DNA from: Tretioscincus oriximinensis
Taxonomy: Eukaryota > Chordata > Lepidosauria > Squamata > Gymnophthalmidae
Direction of reading: 5' to 3'
NCBI GenBank assembly: GCA_022410635.1
Contig: JAJVDF010000413.1
Span: 784,719 to 848,718 of the forward strand
DNA length: 64,000 nt
Each line of letters opens with the position of its first letter. Position 1 is the first letter of the stretch. The notes under the pieces were generated by a model. It had not been told where the DNA came from and made no database searches. It saw nothing but the letters and a program-made list of their open reading frames with translations. The translations under genes and the position numbers were made by a program. Shown in pieces: positions 21,974 to 33,880 of the stretch.

Positions 21974-22625
21974 ATAGAATCATAGAATCATAGAATCATA
22001 GAATCATAGAATCATAGAGTTGGAAGGGATCTCCAGGGTCATCGAGTCCAACCCCCTGCTCGATGCAGGATTCATTAAACCATCCCAGAAAGATGACTAT
22101 CCAGTCTCTGTTTGAAGACTTCCAGTGACGGCGAACTCACCACCCCCTGTGGCAAACTGTTCCACTGGTTTATCACCCTGACTGTTAGAAAGTTTTTTCT
22201 GATATCTAATTTAAATCTACTCCCTTGCAGTTTCATTCCATTGTTTCTAGTCCTTCCATGTGCTAATGAGAACAGTGCTGATCCCTCTGCTCTGTGACAG
22301 CCCTTCAAATATTTGTAGACAGCTATCAGGTCTCCTCTCAGTCTTCTCTTTTGCAGACTAAACATCCCTAGATCCTTTANTCTTTCCTCATAGGACATGG
22401 TTTCCAGACCACTCCATCCTTGTAACTCTCTTTTGTACTTGCTCTAGTTTATCAATATCCTTTTTAAATTGGGGCCCCCAGAACTGAACACAGTATTCCA
22501 AGTGTGGTCGTACCAACATACTGTAGAGAGGAATAATAACTTCACGTGAGCGAGATTCTATGCCCCTCTTGATACATCCCAGGATTGTGTTTGCCTTTTT
22601 TTGCAGCTGCTTCACACTGTTGATC
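21974..22625 (-). mobile_element. CR1 LINE 3' end with octamer tail
   Basis: Minus strand: two abutting reading blocks encode the CR1 C-terminus, with [17 protein letters not shown] and [19 protein letters not shown] (about 22,615-22,450) and YEERKDLGMFSLQKRRLRGD after the unknown base (about 22,395-22,335). The 3' end is five tandem ATTCTATG-type octamers (21,974-22,017), the classic CR1 terminus. It is one of the better-kept copies in the window. Confidence 0.9.
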
Positions 22626-23834
22626 GTAAAAACCATTGAACATGGCAATAAAAAAAACATTTTCTTAGCACAGTAACATTAGCATAATGTAGACCCTAAT
22701 GTTACAAAGACTGAATCTTTATACAATGGTAGTATAACAACAACCTATTATCCAGAAATGAGTGAAAATAACTTCATATTGGATTCCACACCTCTTGAAA
22801 TAAGTTGAATTTACATTTTCTCCCTTGTTATGTAATACTTTCCATACATGTATATTCCCAAGGTTTGTTATATCAGTTGCAGCACACCTTTTGCTTGTGA
22901 TAAATTTTTATTTTTTCCCTTTCATACATGAATTAGTTCTAGCTTAGGAGTTAATCTTGCTTTTTCAGTATACAATCTATAGCTTCCTGTAGACTTTCAA
23001 TTTTAGCTGTAGAACAACTATAACATAATAAAGGATCAGAAGAAATTATTTAACTCCCCAAAGGATTTTAGATTAATTTAATGTTTCAAGTAAGGATAGT
23101 TCAGATAAGTAGTTAAAAAGTAACCTGAAAGTGACAAGATTAGTCTTCAACCAAAAAATTCCCATGCATTCATAAAGATTTATGCAGACCATATTGCTTA
23201 GGAAATCATTACTTAGCCAAGTGCTATGAATTCATGTTGCGTTCCAGTCTGAGCAGTAGAGAACCTTGTTCACATTTTATTATACAAAATCCTACTAAAG
23301 AACAAATATTTAATAACACAGTTTATATATACTATTTCTTGAGTGTTTGAAGCATATCCTATGCTAAAGAGGGCTGTGGTAAGAGATTATTGAAATAATA
23401 TCTGGCTATCTTCTTAGATGTGAGGCTCAGAGAAAAAATCATCTGGTAAATGAATTCCTGAAGTAATACTTGAAATTAGGACTTTAGTTTCATTTTTCTT
23501 ACTGTAAATTCCCTAATTTGTAGGTGCTAGCAAAATATTTCTAGATTCTTGAGATTTTTACACATCTACTGAAGTCAAATTTCAATTTATTTTTTGGGGA
23601 ACTCATTATAACCTAAAGTTAGGTAAAGTGATGCAGTAAAGTAGAACTGTAGCAAGGTTGCTGTTCTGACACATATTTTTAATACATTTTCAGTCCTGTA
23701 GATCTGAACTAAACCAGGAATATCAGCCCTTAAATAGCAAGATTACTCAGACAAAATGTTACCTTGATTTCTTCAGAGGCATGTTTGCTTGTTTATTATT
23801 TGTTGATTTGTTTTTTGACATCATCATCATCATA

Positions 23835-23998
23835 ACAACAATGGCTTTATTCGGCTCTGCACGCATCATTTGCCAATACATCACCCAGTCCTAAACATTT
23901 GGGTAGTGTTTGACTTGTGATGAACTATGAATACTGACATTGTTATCTCATTTGTCATGTCATACTGTTGCTTTGTCAATAAATAATAATAACAACAC
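23835..23998 (+). mobile_element. Non-LTR element C-terminus and tail, R4/Dong-like, copy A
   Basis: Reads ALFGSARIICQYITQS and stop (TAA 23,892-23,894). A 3' UTR follows that matches the copy at 25.5 kb and ends in AATAATAATAACAAC. The family label rests on the C-terminal LLGSA-type block and is uncertain. Confidence 0.45.
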
Positions 23999-24005
23999 TT
24001 AATAG

Positions 24006-24130
24006 AAACTAGCAAGAAANAGGTAGGTGGCATGAGCTTTCTTAGACAAGTCTACTTCTTTAGAAGTGACATAGGCCTTCCCTTTTCTTGGTAGTCTCTA
24101 AAGTGCTTTGAGATGCTCCTGCTAGATAAA
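24006..24130. mobile_element. Penelope-like fragment, inverted pair
   Basis: GGTAGGTGGCATGAGCTTTC with GACAAGTCTACTTCTT (antisense unit) is followed by CCCTTTTCTTGGTAGTCTCT and AAAGTGCTTTGAGATGCTCC (sense unit), both decayed. Confidence 0.4.
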
Positions 24131-24592
24131 ATTTAACTAGACTTTTCCCCAGTTGGAAGTTTGCGTTAAGTATAGACATCCTTTGGGATTTGTCTGCTAG
24201 TGAAAGGCATGACAAATCCACAATGGGTGCATACAGTGATTTCAATACAATATAGGCCAGCAGTGGTAACACAATGGCTTTCCAATTATTAATGAGTTAC
24301 CACTCGTATTATTCAGCAAACAGGGGCACGTAAATTGATACTTATTTCTAAGGGAGGTCTCAGCCTCTGTTCTGTATATTAAAGCAGAGATATTTCTCCT
24401 GTTTTTCCTACCCCTTGTTTATGCAAAAGAGAGGGGAAGAAATCACTGTAATATAATTTATCATCCTATAACCAAAATGCTTTCGTTTAACATCACACAA
24501 CTGGGAAAGGTGCACACCTATTTGAGTGGTGAGTTTGACCTAGGACAAAGAACTGAAGTGCAGATTGTAAATGACAAAATAACATATTTGAT

Positions 24593-24716
24593 TTCAGAGA
24601 AATAGCCGTGTTAGTCCAGTAAAAAGTCCAGCAAAGGGGCTAGTAGCACTTTGAGACTAACAGGAGAAAAGTGGGTGGCATAAGCTTTTGTAGACATGTC
24701 TACTTCTTCAGATGCT
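24593..24716 (-). mobile_element. Penelope-like tail, near-complete unit
   Basis: Single 124-bp unit and the best consensus for the family. Reverse-complemented it begins CATCTGAAGAAGTAGACATG, continues with TGTTAGTCTCAAAGTGCTAC and ends GGCTATTTCTCTGAAA. The hammerhead-like GAAA reads AAAA here (CTACAAAAGCTTATGCC). Confidence 0.55.
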
Positions 24717-25529
24717 ATATATTATTTGATACATTTTTGAGAGAAACTACTGAATAATAATTTAGAATTATACTATTTTAAACATGTTATTACCACTCGA
24801 GTTTAAAATTTTAGCTTACTGTGGTTGTTTTTTATCCCTGTTGGCAAAGGTGCCAAGATGAACCTTTTAATTTTTACTACAGCGAGAAGAATAAAAACAC
24901 TGTTTGCTTCCATTTCATGAGTTTGGGTGCACATTTTATTGATTTATTGATTGCGTTTTTAAATTGTGATCCAATAACAAGTTCTCTGGGGACAAAAAAA
25001 GTCATGAGCTTGCAACANCTGGTGGACCTCATTTTGAGCACTCTTATGTTGGCTATTAGTGTTGTGAAAATTGATCGTAAAAACATTTGCATCAGTAACA
25101 AGGGATTAGCTTGTTATTAATTAATCATCAAATCCATAAAATGGGAAACAAACATGAACTAAATGTGTTGGTCTTTTTTTATATGCAGGCAGTATTTATA
25201 TTTGGTTCATTTTAGATACCTACAACAAGAACTCATTAAATGCATTTAATTATTCATGCTTGTCTCCTTTGGTTTCTTAATTGTCTGGTTCAGATCCTCT
25301 TTAATATGCAGATGTGTAGATTTTAAGGTGTAACATACATTCAGCAGTTAGAAATGGACCAAGTATCTCAGAAGGGAATTTGTGTTTATAGATATTAGAA
25401 AATTGAAGTTTCTTTCATGAAGCTGTGCCTGTTTCTCTGTTGCTGTTAACTACAGAAAAAATGGAAAAATGGCTTTCATCAGGTAAAGAGAAGATAGGTA
25501 CAGAATTTGTATAGAACAAAAGGCATAAT

Positions 25530-25955
25530 GATGATGATAATAATGATAATGGTGAACACAGTACACCGGATCTCAGGATCTTGGAAAATGATCTTGGATC
25601 ATTGATGTTGCTATACTAGGTGACAGTCGAATTGATAAAAAACAACAGGAAAAAGTCGGCCGCTATCAAGATCTCAAAATCGAACTCTGGAATAAACCAG
25701 TGGTAGTCGGCACACTGGGTGCTGTTCCAAAATATCTCAGCCAGCATTTGAAAACAATAAACATTGAGAAAATCATGATCTGTCAGTTGAAAAAGGCCAT
25801 CTTACTCGGATCTGCATGCATCATAATAAAATACATCACACAGTCCTAGACGCTTGGGAAGTATCCGACTTGTACTTTGTTATACGAAATCCAGCATATT
25901 AATCTCATCTGGTGTGTATTACTGTTTTTTATGTCAATAATAATAGTAACAGTAA
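25530..25955 (+). mobile_element. Non-LTR element C-terminus and tail, R4/Dong-like, copy B
   Basis: An open stretch at 25,598-25,849 (84 codons with TAG) reads IIDVAILGDSRIDKKQQEKV, then a block with ELWNKPVVVGTLGAVPKYL and KKAILLGSACIIIKYITQS. This resembles the conserved C-terminal block (VVGALGTIPK, LLGTARILRK) of some site-specific LINE families, for which I infer R4/Dong. Its 3' UTR ends TTATGTCAATAATAATAG. Copy A at 23.8 kb shares it. Confidence 0.5.
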
Positions 25956-26249
25956 TTTTGAAATAAGACTTGTGGTTTGGGTGGTTTATGTGCTGAAGGG
26001 TGCTAGAACAGATAGGTGATATAATTGTAAGGAATTTCCCAGCAAAGAAAAGGAAACAATTTATTGGAAAGAAATTTCTTGTTTATATTGTTGCACATTT
26101 TGTTTTGAGTAAATTGCTTTACTTTGTATAGAGAAAGAGAGATAGATAGATACAGAAGATTGGAAGGGAATCAAAATAGGTCGGTAAGCATCATTTTTCC
26201 TCTTTATAAATCTGGTGAGACCATATAACAACAACAAAATTATAATGCT

Positions 26250-26405
26250 TTTTTTTCACCAAAGGTTGGCACACACAGATTTTGTTGCTTTCTTCACAAC
26301 AGACACGCTGTGAAGTAGGTGGGGCTGAGAGAGATCTAAAGAGTGTGGTTGTGTGTGAAATCAAACTGGGAGGCTATCAGATAAAAGTCCAATACTTTTA
26401 ACCGC
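26250..26405 (-). mobile_element. tRNA-headed SINE, decayed
   Basis: Antisense body AAGTAGGTGGGGCTGAGAGA and a decayed head ending TTTTAACCGCTGGCTC. The tail lacks the L2-like part. Confidence 0.6.
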
Positions 26406-26409
26406 TGGC

Positions 26410-27012
26410 TCTTGTATTTGGAATTCTGTGTACAATTCTAATCACGACACCTTTGAAAAAGATACTGTGGGACTGGAGAAGAGCAGAAGAAGGCAATAGG
26501 AATTATCAGAGGTTGTACAAATTCCATACCAAACTAGACTGCAATGTCTAGGTCTCTTCAGTCTTGAAAGAAATAATCTGACTTGAAATGTAAGAAAATA
26601 ATATATGGGATGGATAAGATGAATACAGAAAAATATCTATACTAGAACCAGGGTATAAGAGTCAGCACACATGAGGGAAAGTATTTTTAAATCCAAATTC
26701 TTTGTAATNTATTTCCAGGAGAGGGGTGGTAGCTAGCAGCCAGGATAGCTTTAAGATAGGATAAGACAAATTCAAGGAAGTCAGATGTATCAATTGCTAC
26801 TAGGATGGATGCTGGATGTCTTGATACGCCTTCTGCGATGGTGCAATGAACAGTATTTTTTAAATACCATTTTCAGGGAATTGAGAATAGGTGAGGGTTT
26901 TGCCTCCTGCTTGAGATTCCCAAGTGCAATTGATGAGCCGCTATGTGAGACAGAATGCTGGGCTAGATGAGCTTGTGCTCTGATTCATCAGGGCTCCTCC
27001 TATGTTTTTATA
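26410..27012 (+). mobile_element. CR1 LINE 3' end
   Basis: Last ORF segment (GGAATTCTGTGTACAATTCT) through to the tail CAGAATGCTGGGCTAGATGA and GGGCTCCTCCTATGTTTTTA. The copy ends about 60 bp before the large CR1 begins. Confidence 0.75.
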
Positions 27013-27069
27013 GTAACTTTTTTAAATTGTACATTAAAATATTCTTGGTATTAGGTGAATAAAAAATAT

Positions 27070-29046
27070 TTTAAATAAGATGAATGAAGAGGAATTCAAA
27101 GCTGTATATACAGAAGAGAGCAAAAACTGTGCAAACCAAATGCAAAGTGGTAGTCAGGGATGCGAAGAAAGACTTTGAGGAGCACATTGCAAAGAATATT
27201 AAAAGAAATAATAAGGACTTTTTCAAATATATCAGAAATAAGAATCCTACCAGGAAAGCAGTCGGACCACTAGACAGCAATGGACAAAAGGGGATAATCA
27301 AGGAGTACGTGGAGATTGCAGAGAGGATAAATGAATTTTTTGCTTCAGTTTTCACTGAAGGAGACAGAGGGTATTTATCTGCAACAGATTTAGTCTTCTC
27401 AGGAAGAACACCAGAGGAATTAAGCTGGATACAGATAACAAGGTAGGAGGTCTTCGCTAACCTTAATAAGCTGAACATTAATTAATCCCCAGGGCCAGAT
27501 AGCATTAATCCAAGAATTCTTAAGGGACTCAAATGTGAAATTGCTGAACTTATGACCAAAATATTTAATCTTTCCCTAAGATCAGGCACAGCACTAGTAG
27601 ATTGGAGGGTAGCCAACGTAACACCAATCTTCAAAAAAGGATCCCGGGGTGATCCCGGAAATTATAGACCCGTCAGTTTAACATCAGTTCTAGATAAAGT
27701 GTTGGAAACCATAATTAGGGATAAAATTTCTAAACACATGAAGAAGCATGCATTGCTGACTGAAACTCAGCATGGCTTCTGCAAAGGTAAATCATGCCTT
27801 ACTAATTTGCTAGAATTCTTTGAAGGTGTTAACAGATATGTAAATGAAGGGGATCCAGTTGATATTGTCTATCTAGATTTTCAGAAAGCTNTTGATAAAG
27901 TCCCTCATCAGAGGCTCCTAAAAAAGCTCCACACATATGGTATAAGAGGACAGACTTTGTCCTGGATTGGAAACTGGCTAAAAGATAGAAAACAGAGGGT
28001 AGTAATAAATGGACAGTTCTCTGAGTGGAAAGAGATAAGAAGTGGAGTACCCCAGGGGTCCGTACTGGGACTTTTGCTTTTCAGTATATTTATAAACGAT
28101 CTGGATGCTGAGGTAAATAGTGAAGTAACCAAGTTTGCTGACGGCACTAAACTGTTCAGGGAAGTACAAACTGAAAATGATTGTAAGGCGCTTCAGAGTG
28201 ATCTATTGAAATTGGGTGAGTGGGCATCAAAGTGGCAAATGCATTTCAATTTAAGCAAGTGCAAAGTCATACACATTGGGGCAAAGAACCCCAACTACTA
28301 CCACCTGATAGTCTGTGACCGAGCAAAAAAAGAATAATAGAATCATAGAGTTGGAAGGGACCTCNAGGGTCATCGGGTCCAACCCTCTGCTCGATGCAGG
28401 ATTCATTAAACCATCCCAGACAGATGACTGTCCAGTCTCTTGAGGTGTTGGTGAACAATTAAATGAAGATGTCAACCCAGTGTGCAGCAGCAACAGCAAA
28501 AAAGGCAAATTCCATGTTGGGGATAATTAAAAGAAATCGAAAACAAGTCAGCAAATGTTGTTTTGCCTCTTTATAAATCTGTGGTGAGACCACGTTTGGA
28601 ATACTGTGTTCAGTTCTGGTGACCACATTTCAAGAGGGATATTGTGGAACTAGAGAAGGTGAACAAGAACGATCATGGTTTTGGAGCACCTCCCTTATGA
28701 CGTCAGGCTGTAACGTCTGGGCCTCTTCCGCTTCAAAAGGCGGCGTTTGAGAGGTGATCTGATTGAAGTGTACAAACAGCTTGGTTAGTTTCAAGACAGG
28801 ACTAGACAGGTTTATGGACAGCAAGGGTATAAATGGGTACTAGGATGGATGTTGGGATGCTGCCTCTGGGATGAAGCAACAGGCAGGACTTCTTAAATAC
28901 CATTTGCAGGGAGTCATGAACAGGTGTATATTTTGCTTTCCTCTGTTCAGAATGCCCAAGTGCATCTAGTGCGCCTCTGTGTGACACAGAATGCTGGACT
29001 AGATGGGCTCTGACCTGGTCCAGTATGGCTCTTCTTATGTTCTTAT
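27070..29046 (+). mobile_element. CR1 LINE, 5'-truncated, with nested insertion
   Basis: The most complete LINE here. It holds the pre-RT linker (27,084-27,446), RT (27,552-28,330), C-terminus and tail to CTTCTTATGTTCTTATA. RT landmarks are NYRPVSLTSV, YLDFQKA (catalytic Asp present), GVPQGSVLG and the motif C region. There FADD has become FADG by one base (GGC at 28,143-28,145), removing a catalytic Asp. In-frame stops sit at 27,444 and 27,483, and a frameshift lies between them and the RT block. The endonuclease is missing. Not mobile. Confidence 0.92.
28334..28440 (-). mobile_element. CR1 3' tail nested inside another CR1
   Basis: Antisense ATAGAATCATAGAGTTGGAA through ATGACTGTCCAGTCTCT. 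It splits the host CR1, whose ORF resumes at TGAGGTGTTGGTGAACAATT. The inserted copy belongs to the octamer-tail subfamily; the host belongs to the CTTATGTTCTTAT-tail subfamily. Confidence 0.85.
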
Positions 29047-29357
29047 ATTGTTACAGATCACAATGCGTCGTAGGCTTATGATGGCTAACTTACATATTAT
29101 GCATCATCCTGTTTGTTTGACAAATAAACTTTGCTAATCATCTGTAAAATTCCAAAGGTACAAATAATATATGTGAAAAATCTGAATAATGTAAGGAGGA
29201 AGGAGACAATATTTTTGGGAGTGTTTACCTGTTTTGTTTTGATTGAATAGTATTTTGAAAAGTTTATTTTTCTAAGAAACTAGTTTTATTTCAGGTTCAG
29301 TAGAATAAAAAGTTGCAAAAATATATTCTTCCAAAAGTTCTAACTCTTGGTTCTAGT

Positions 29358-29542
29358 AAGCTGCCGGGATGGAGCAACAGGCAGGATTCCTGAAATGCCT
29401 TTTGGGAAGGCATCATGAACAGTTGAAGATTTTGCCTTCTTCTATTCCGAACTGCCCAGGGACAATTGGTGGGCCACTGTGTGAGACAGAAGGCTGGAGT
29501 AGATGGGCTCTGGCCAATTCAGCAGGGCCCCTCTTAGGTTCT
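29358..29542 (+). mobile_element. CR1 LINE 3' tail
   Basis: GGAGCAACAGGCAGGATTCC to CAGGGCCCCTCTTAGGTTCT. Short, 5'-truncated copy 310 bp after the large CR1. Confidence 0.75.
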
Positions 29543-29564
29543 TTTGGTTGGAGGACACAGAACA

Positions 29565-29826
29565 TCTATTTATTATTTATTTATTAGTACTTNTATCCCT
29601 ACCTATACCCAAAGGTCTCAAGGCGGCCAACCATAGGGTAGCACACATAGCGTTTTGTTGCTTTCTCCACAACAAACATCCTGTGAAGTAGGTGGGGCTG
29701 AGAGAGTTCTAAAGAACTATGACTTGCCCAAGGTCACCCAGCTGGCTTTCATGAGGAGTTGGGAATCGAACCGGGAGAATCCCAGATGCGACTCCAACAC
29801 TCTGACCACTACACCAAACTGGCTAA
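29565..29826 (-). mobile_element. tRNA-headed SINE with L2-type tail
   Basis: Antisense: TTTATTAGTACTT, TATACCCAAAGGTCTCAAGG, body GTAGGTGGGGCTGAGAGAGT and head ending ACTACACCAAACTGGCT. The B box is kept (GAATCGAACC). Confidence 0.8.
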
Positions 29827-31015
29827 CAAATTTAAATCTGGTTTCAGATGTGGTATGGCATTAAGAATGCCCTTATGCATTTATCAGGAAAGCAAAAGGG
29901 ACAGTGAAACCCTGCTGGTTCTCCTTAATCTCCCAATTTTAATACCATCTTCCTTGAATGATTTTGTAGACTGGATCTTGGAAGGCACAGTTTTCCAGTT
30001 ATTTTCGTCCAGTCTCCATGATATACTCTAGAAACCAACACAGTGGAGCCTTTCTTCATTTCCTTGGGAATTCTCATTCCTTGGGAATTTGTCAATCCGA
30101 TTGGTTCTTTCCCTTTCCCCTTCAGTATTGGATGCCATACAATCTCTTGGGTACAGAAAATGAAGGACTACCCAGTTCACAATGGGAAAGCTTTGACCCA
30201 GTAAGGATAGTTGCATGATCAGGTTATGCTTTTGAATTTATGGCTTTTGCTTAACATTCAAGGGCATTGGTATCTCCATTTCTAAGTACGGTAATTCACC
30301 AGGTTTGCCCTTCCTCGATTATGGACCATTTAACCATAGTGATCCATTCTTTGGTAAATGAAGTGTATTTTATTTGGGGCTTCCCTTGAAGCTAACTCAG
30401 GCATGAAACCAAATCAGAATACTGAGCCCAATTAAAGGTGATAATCCTATTTATAAAGGCCATGAAATTTGTCCCATAAAATTAACCTGAATGCTAATAT
30501 CTTAGTGAGAACCTCTTTTAGTTCTCATAGGTGCACGAGAGATCTTATTTGAGGTGACTATGGTGCAGGATAGGTTCATGAAAATCCAGAATTGTGCCTT
30601 TGCTTTCTGTGGGAAATCCAGATAGTCTCCTCTACTGATTTACATTAAGTCAGTGTAGCTGAAAGAAGTCCCAAGTTACCTTGTAAGCCAACACATTATA
30701 CAAGTTAATTAAGTTATAGATATCATTTCTCTAACTTCTAGTTTTTCATTAACCAAACGTAGTGTGATGAAAGGACTGAACTGTAGCCTAAATGTAGGAT
30801 GTTTGTGTTAGGACTGAATCTGTTCCTATCAGTATGAAGAGGCTGATATGGCAGTTCCAGAAGGGAAGAAATGTTGTTCAAGATTTTTGTATTTGCTTGA
30901 TGCCATCTTGCTGTAGCTAACTATTGACTACCATGTGATTTGATATCCTCCACACTGCTTGCAATCTACCTTAGGTATCTTTTTGTGATATTTAACTGCT
31001 GTTGTAGTTGAATCT

Positions 31016-31060
31016 ATACTGCTCAAAACAATTAAGGGAACACTTTAACTATGCTACCAT
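31016..31060 (+). mobile_element. Possible end of a DNA transposon
   Basis: TACTGCTCAAAACAATTAAG then GGAACACTTTAA resembles an end motif I associate with widespread vertebrate DNA transposons. The other end was not found. Confidence 0.2.
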
Positions 31061-32212
31061 GCCTCTTTTAAGGAATTTGGCACTTTTTCTTCTTTCAGTG
31101 CCACAACGTTTCACCTCTTCATTCCATTAGAAAGTCTAAAGGTCAGATTGCATACATCTGCATTGTTTCTTGTCCCACCATTTNTTAAGTACACTTACTG
31201 ATGAAAGGAGTTGGAATTCACTGACAGACATCACTGCTGTCTCTGAGTCACACAGAGGTATATGAAGGAAGTAGAAATAACTGTACTCACTGTTCCTATT
31301 TATGTTTTTACTGAATTGTTCTGTTGGGAGATATTTAGTAATTGAAAGCATCATTCAGAATCCTAGGAACTAGGTTAAGCACTATGAAATACCTTATATG
31401 GCAACATGGTTGCATTTATTTATTCAGTATGTGGAGTTAAGTATGATTAAGGATTGCTGATGGATGTGTTCAAAGATGTGAAAGATTTATTGTGTAGAAG
31501 GTGATTATGGTACAGTCAGAGGCCTGCTGGTTAATAGTTCCAGGAGAATTCTGGGAGAAATCTCTGCTTAGCCAGATTTGTTTCTTTTCTGGTCAAGGAA
31601 TGGAATGGTTTTAGTAATGATAAAGTGGCTAGGATTCTGTTTTAGAAACTGTTAATCTATAGAGGGATTACTGCATTTGCAAGTCTTTGGTAAATTATAT
31701 CAGGAGAAGAGTAATCATGAAAATAAAATCGACCGTGGGAGTATGGGAGTGTGACTAGCTTGTATAAAATTACTTGAAAACTTAATGGTAATGCAAAATA
31801 AGGAATCTTGTAGTCCAAATCATCCATGGCGTTCTGGGTTAGATGTGTACTAGTGCCCTTTGGTTGGAATAGTGGTAATCTAGGTTAATTAGTATTATTA
31901 TGACTACACAAGTGTTAATTGTTCTGGAACAGGTGATACATCCAAATGTAGTGGAGAGAGGGTGTAGCTGCAAGAGACATGCATAATAGGAGTTCTGTAC
32001 CTGCATTACTGCTCACATTGGCACAGTTCTTATGCTGTCAACTACTGAATGAAGGTATTTATTCTTAGTTTTCCAGAACAAGCAAATCTTGAATTTCTAA
32101 TACTGAAGTAGCAAGGTAAGCGCAAAACCAGAAAATGATAAATGTTCTAGGTAAAACAGGCTCATCCTCAGAAGTGTTATTGGTAACATTACCAGGTCAG
32201 AAAACAGTCTAA

Positions 32213-32350
32213 TACAAGTGAAACTGCATTATAACATATGCTAAGGGGATGGGTGAATTTGTTTGTTATAATAAATTTTGTTATAGTGAAGCCCACTCTA
32301 AGCAACGTTTTGTTATGTTGGAGTTCTTTATAGTGGGGTTTCACTATATG
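32213..32350. mobile_element. pogo-like palindromic MITE
   Basis: The termini are inverted: AGTGAAACTGCATTATAAC at the left, and at the right TTTATAGTGGGGTTTCACT. TA lies at both edges. The interior repeats TTTGTTATAATAAATTTTGT. Related pieces lie at 43.6 and 62.2 kb. Form and TA target fit pogo/Tigger-type MITEs. Confidence 0.5.
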
Positions 32351-32789
32351 CTACTGACCTCCTAACCGAACTCCTGAAGAAGTCTCTTGTTTGGACCATG
32401 AAGTCACAGAGGCTTTCAGAAAAGGGAGGGTATTCAAGTGAGAATAGGCCCTTTATACAAACTTAAAATTCCTGTACAGTTTGTAAGAAACATCAAACTG
32501 TTCTATCTAGATACTAAAAGTGAATATTTTGGGTGTTTTTTCTTCATGCAAGTGGTCTTCTGCCAGCATCTCTCCCAGTTGTGCTTGAAGCNTTCCCAGA
32601 AGTGGACCTCTTGGATGATCCTTGGTAGGCATCACAATTGCTGGGTGGAGAAATAGTAGATAGGCAGTGGACCTAAACTAATGTGAACCTTTGGGAAATA
32701 CAGGTATGGCAGCACATAAAGCTTTAAATGGAAGACAGGTTATAATGGGGAAAGTAGGTGACCAAAGAAGGAGGAGGAAAGGAGACTGG

Positions 32790-32985
32790 GTTTTATTTCC
32801 CGCTTTTCTCAACTTGACAAAAGAACATAAGCGTCTGTTCTTGTCTTCACAACAGACCCGTTGTGAAGTAGGTGGAGCTGAGAGAGCTCCTAAGATCTGT
32901 GACTAGCCCAAGGTCACCCAGGTGGTTTCATGGAGGACAGCAGAATTGAACTTGGAGACTTCCAGGTAAGAGTCTGGCTCTGGAG
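32790..32985 (-). mobile_element. tRNA-headed SINE with Sauria-type tail
   Basis: Antisense TTTTATTTCCCGCTTTTCTC begins the tail, the body GTAGGTGGAGCTGAGAGAGC follows, and the head has decayed (GAATTGAAC for the B box). The tail differs from the L2-type tail of the 6.0 kb copy. Confidence 0.65.
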
Positions 32986-33720
32986 AATGAAAGAGGAAAA
33001 GAACTTTGAATTAATGTGCCAATTGACCATTCCAATTTACCCCCTAATTCTGCTCAAAATTGGATCAAACCCTTTAAATTTGGTCCAATTTGGGTTCAGA
33101 CTCTTGAGTTTCCCTGGATTCTTCTGAACAAATTCTAAGAATATGTAAGAAGAGAGTTTTGGACACTTGAAATTTCTTGAAAAAACTTGAAAACATTTTT
33201 TAATTAGTTCCTATTTTTTTTNAAAAAATACAAGGCAGCATCTCAAGGTCAAGAAATGATCCAGTAATTCTGTGTTAAATTTTCCTGTTGAATAAGTTGG
33301 CAGTAACTTAATATGAAGGAAGTGAAAAAGGGAGTAAATTTAAATTCAGTGGTGAAGCAAGAGTGGTGATGAATATTGAATACTTTTCTAGTACAGTGAA
33401 TGGGTGATGTAAACTAATTGTAATAAATCATATTTTGTGAGTAATTAAAGTTAACTGGACACTTATTTTCCTAACCTCATGATGATGATCTTGTATGTAA
33501 ACTGGGAAATGAATCAAAAACATATTGAGGTTGGTGCCAACACTAATAAAAGTTGTGTTGTGCCAGCTCTTTAGGTTTTGAATTTCTGCCAATATTACAT
33601 AATGGCATCTCTGACATTATGGACTGTTACTGGCAGTTTAAATGAGAAGTAATATGTAAATGTTCAAAAATAAATGAATTTGGGGCTGCTGGCAGGTGAT
33701 GACTTCTGTCTGGTTGCATT

Positions 33721-33880
33721 ATTTATTTGTTTATTTGTTTATTTGTTTATTTGTTTATTCATTCATTCATTCATTCATTCATTCATTCATACGTACATAC
33801 GTACATACGTACATACGTACATACGTACATACGTACATACATACATACATACATACATACATACATACATACATACATAC
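33721..33880 (+). repeat. Compound microsatellite
   Basis: Four blocks in order: TTTATTTG repeats (33,721-33,757), ATTC repeats (33,758-33,790), GTACATAC octamers (33,791-33,840) and ATAC repeats (33,841-33,880). It sits where the A-rich tail of the adjoining SINE should be. ORFs translating as YIHTYIRTYVHTY arise only from the repeat. Confidence 0.95.

Noticed and set aside
33791..33880. Regular short direct repeats resembling a CRISPR array
   Set aside because: The units are adjacent without spacers and the host is a vertebrate; it is a microsatellite.
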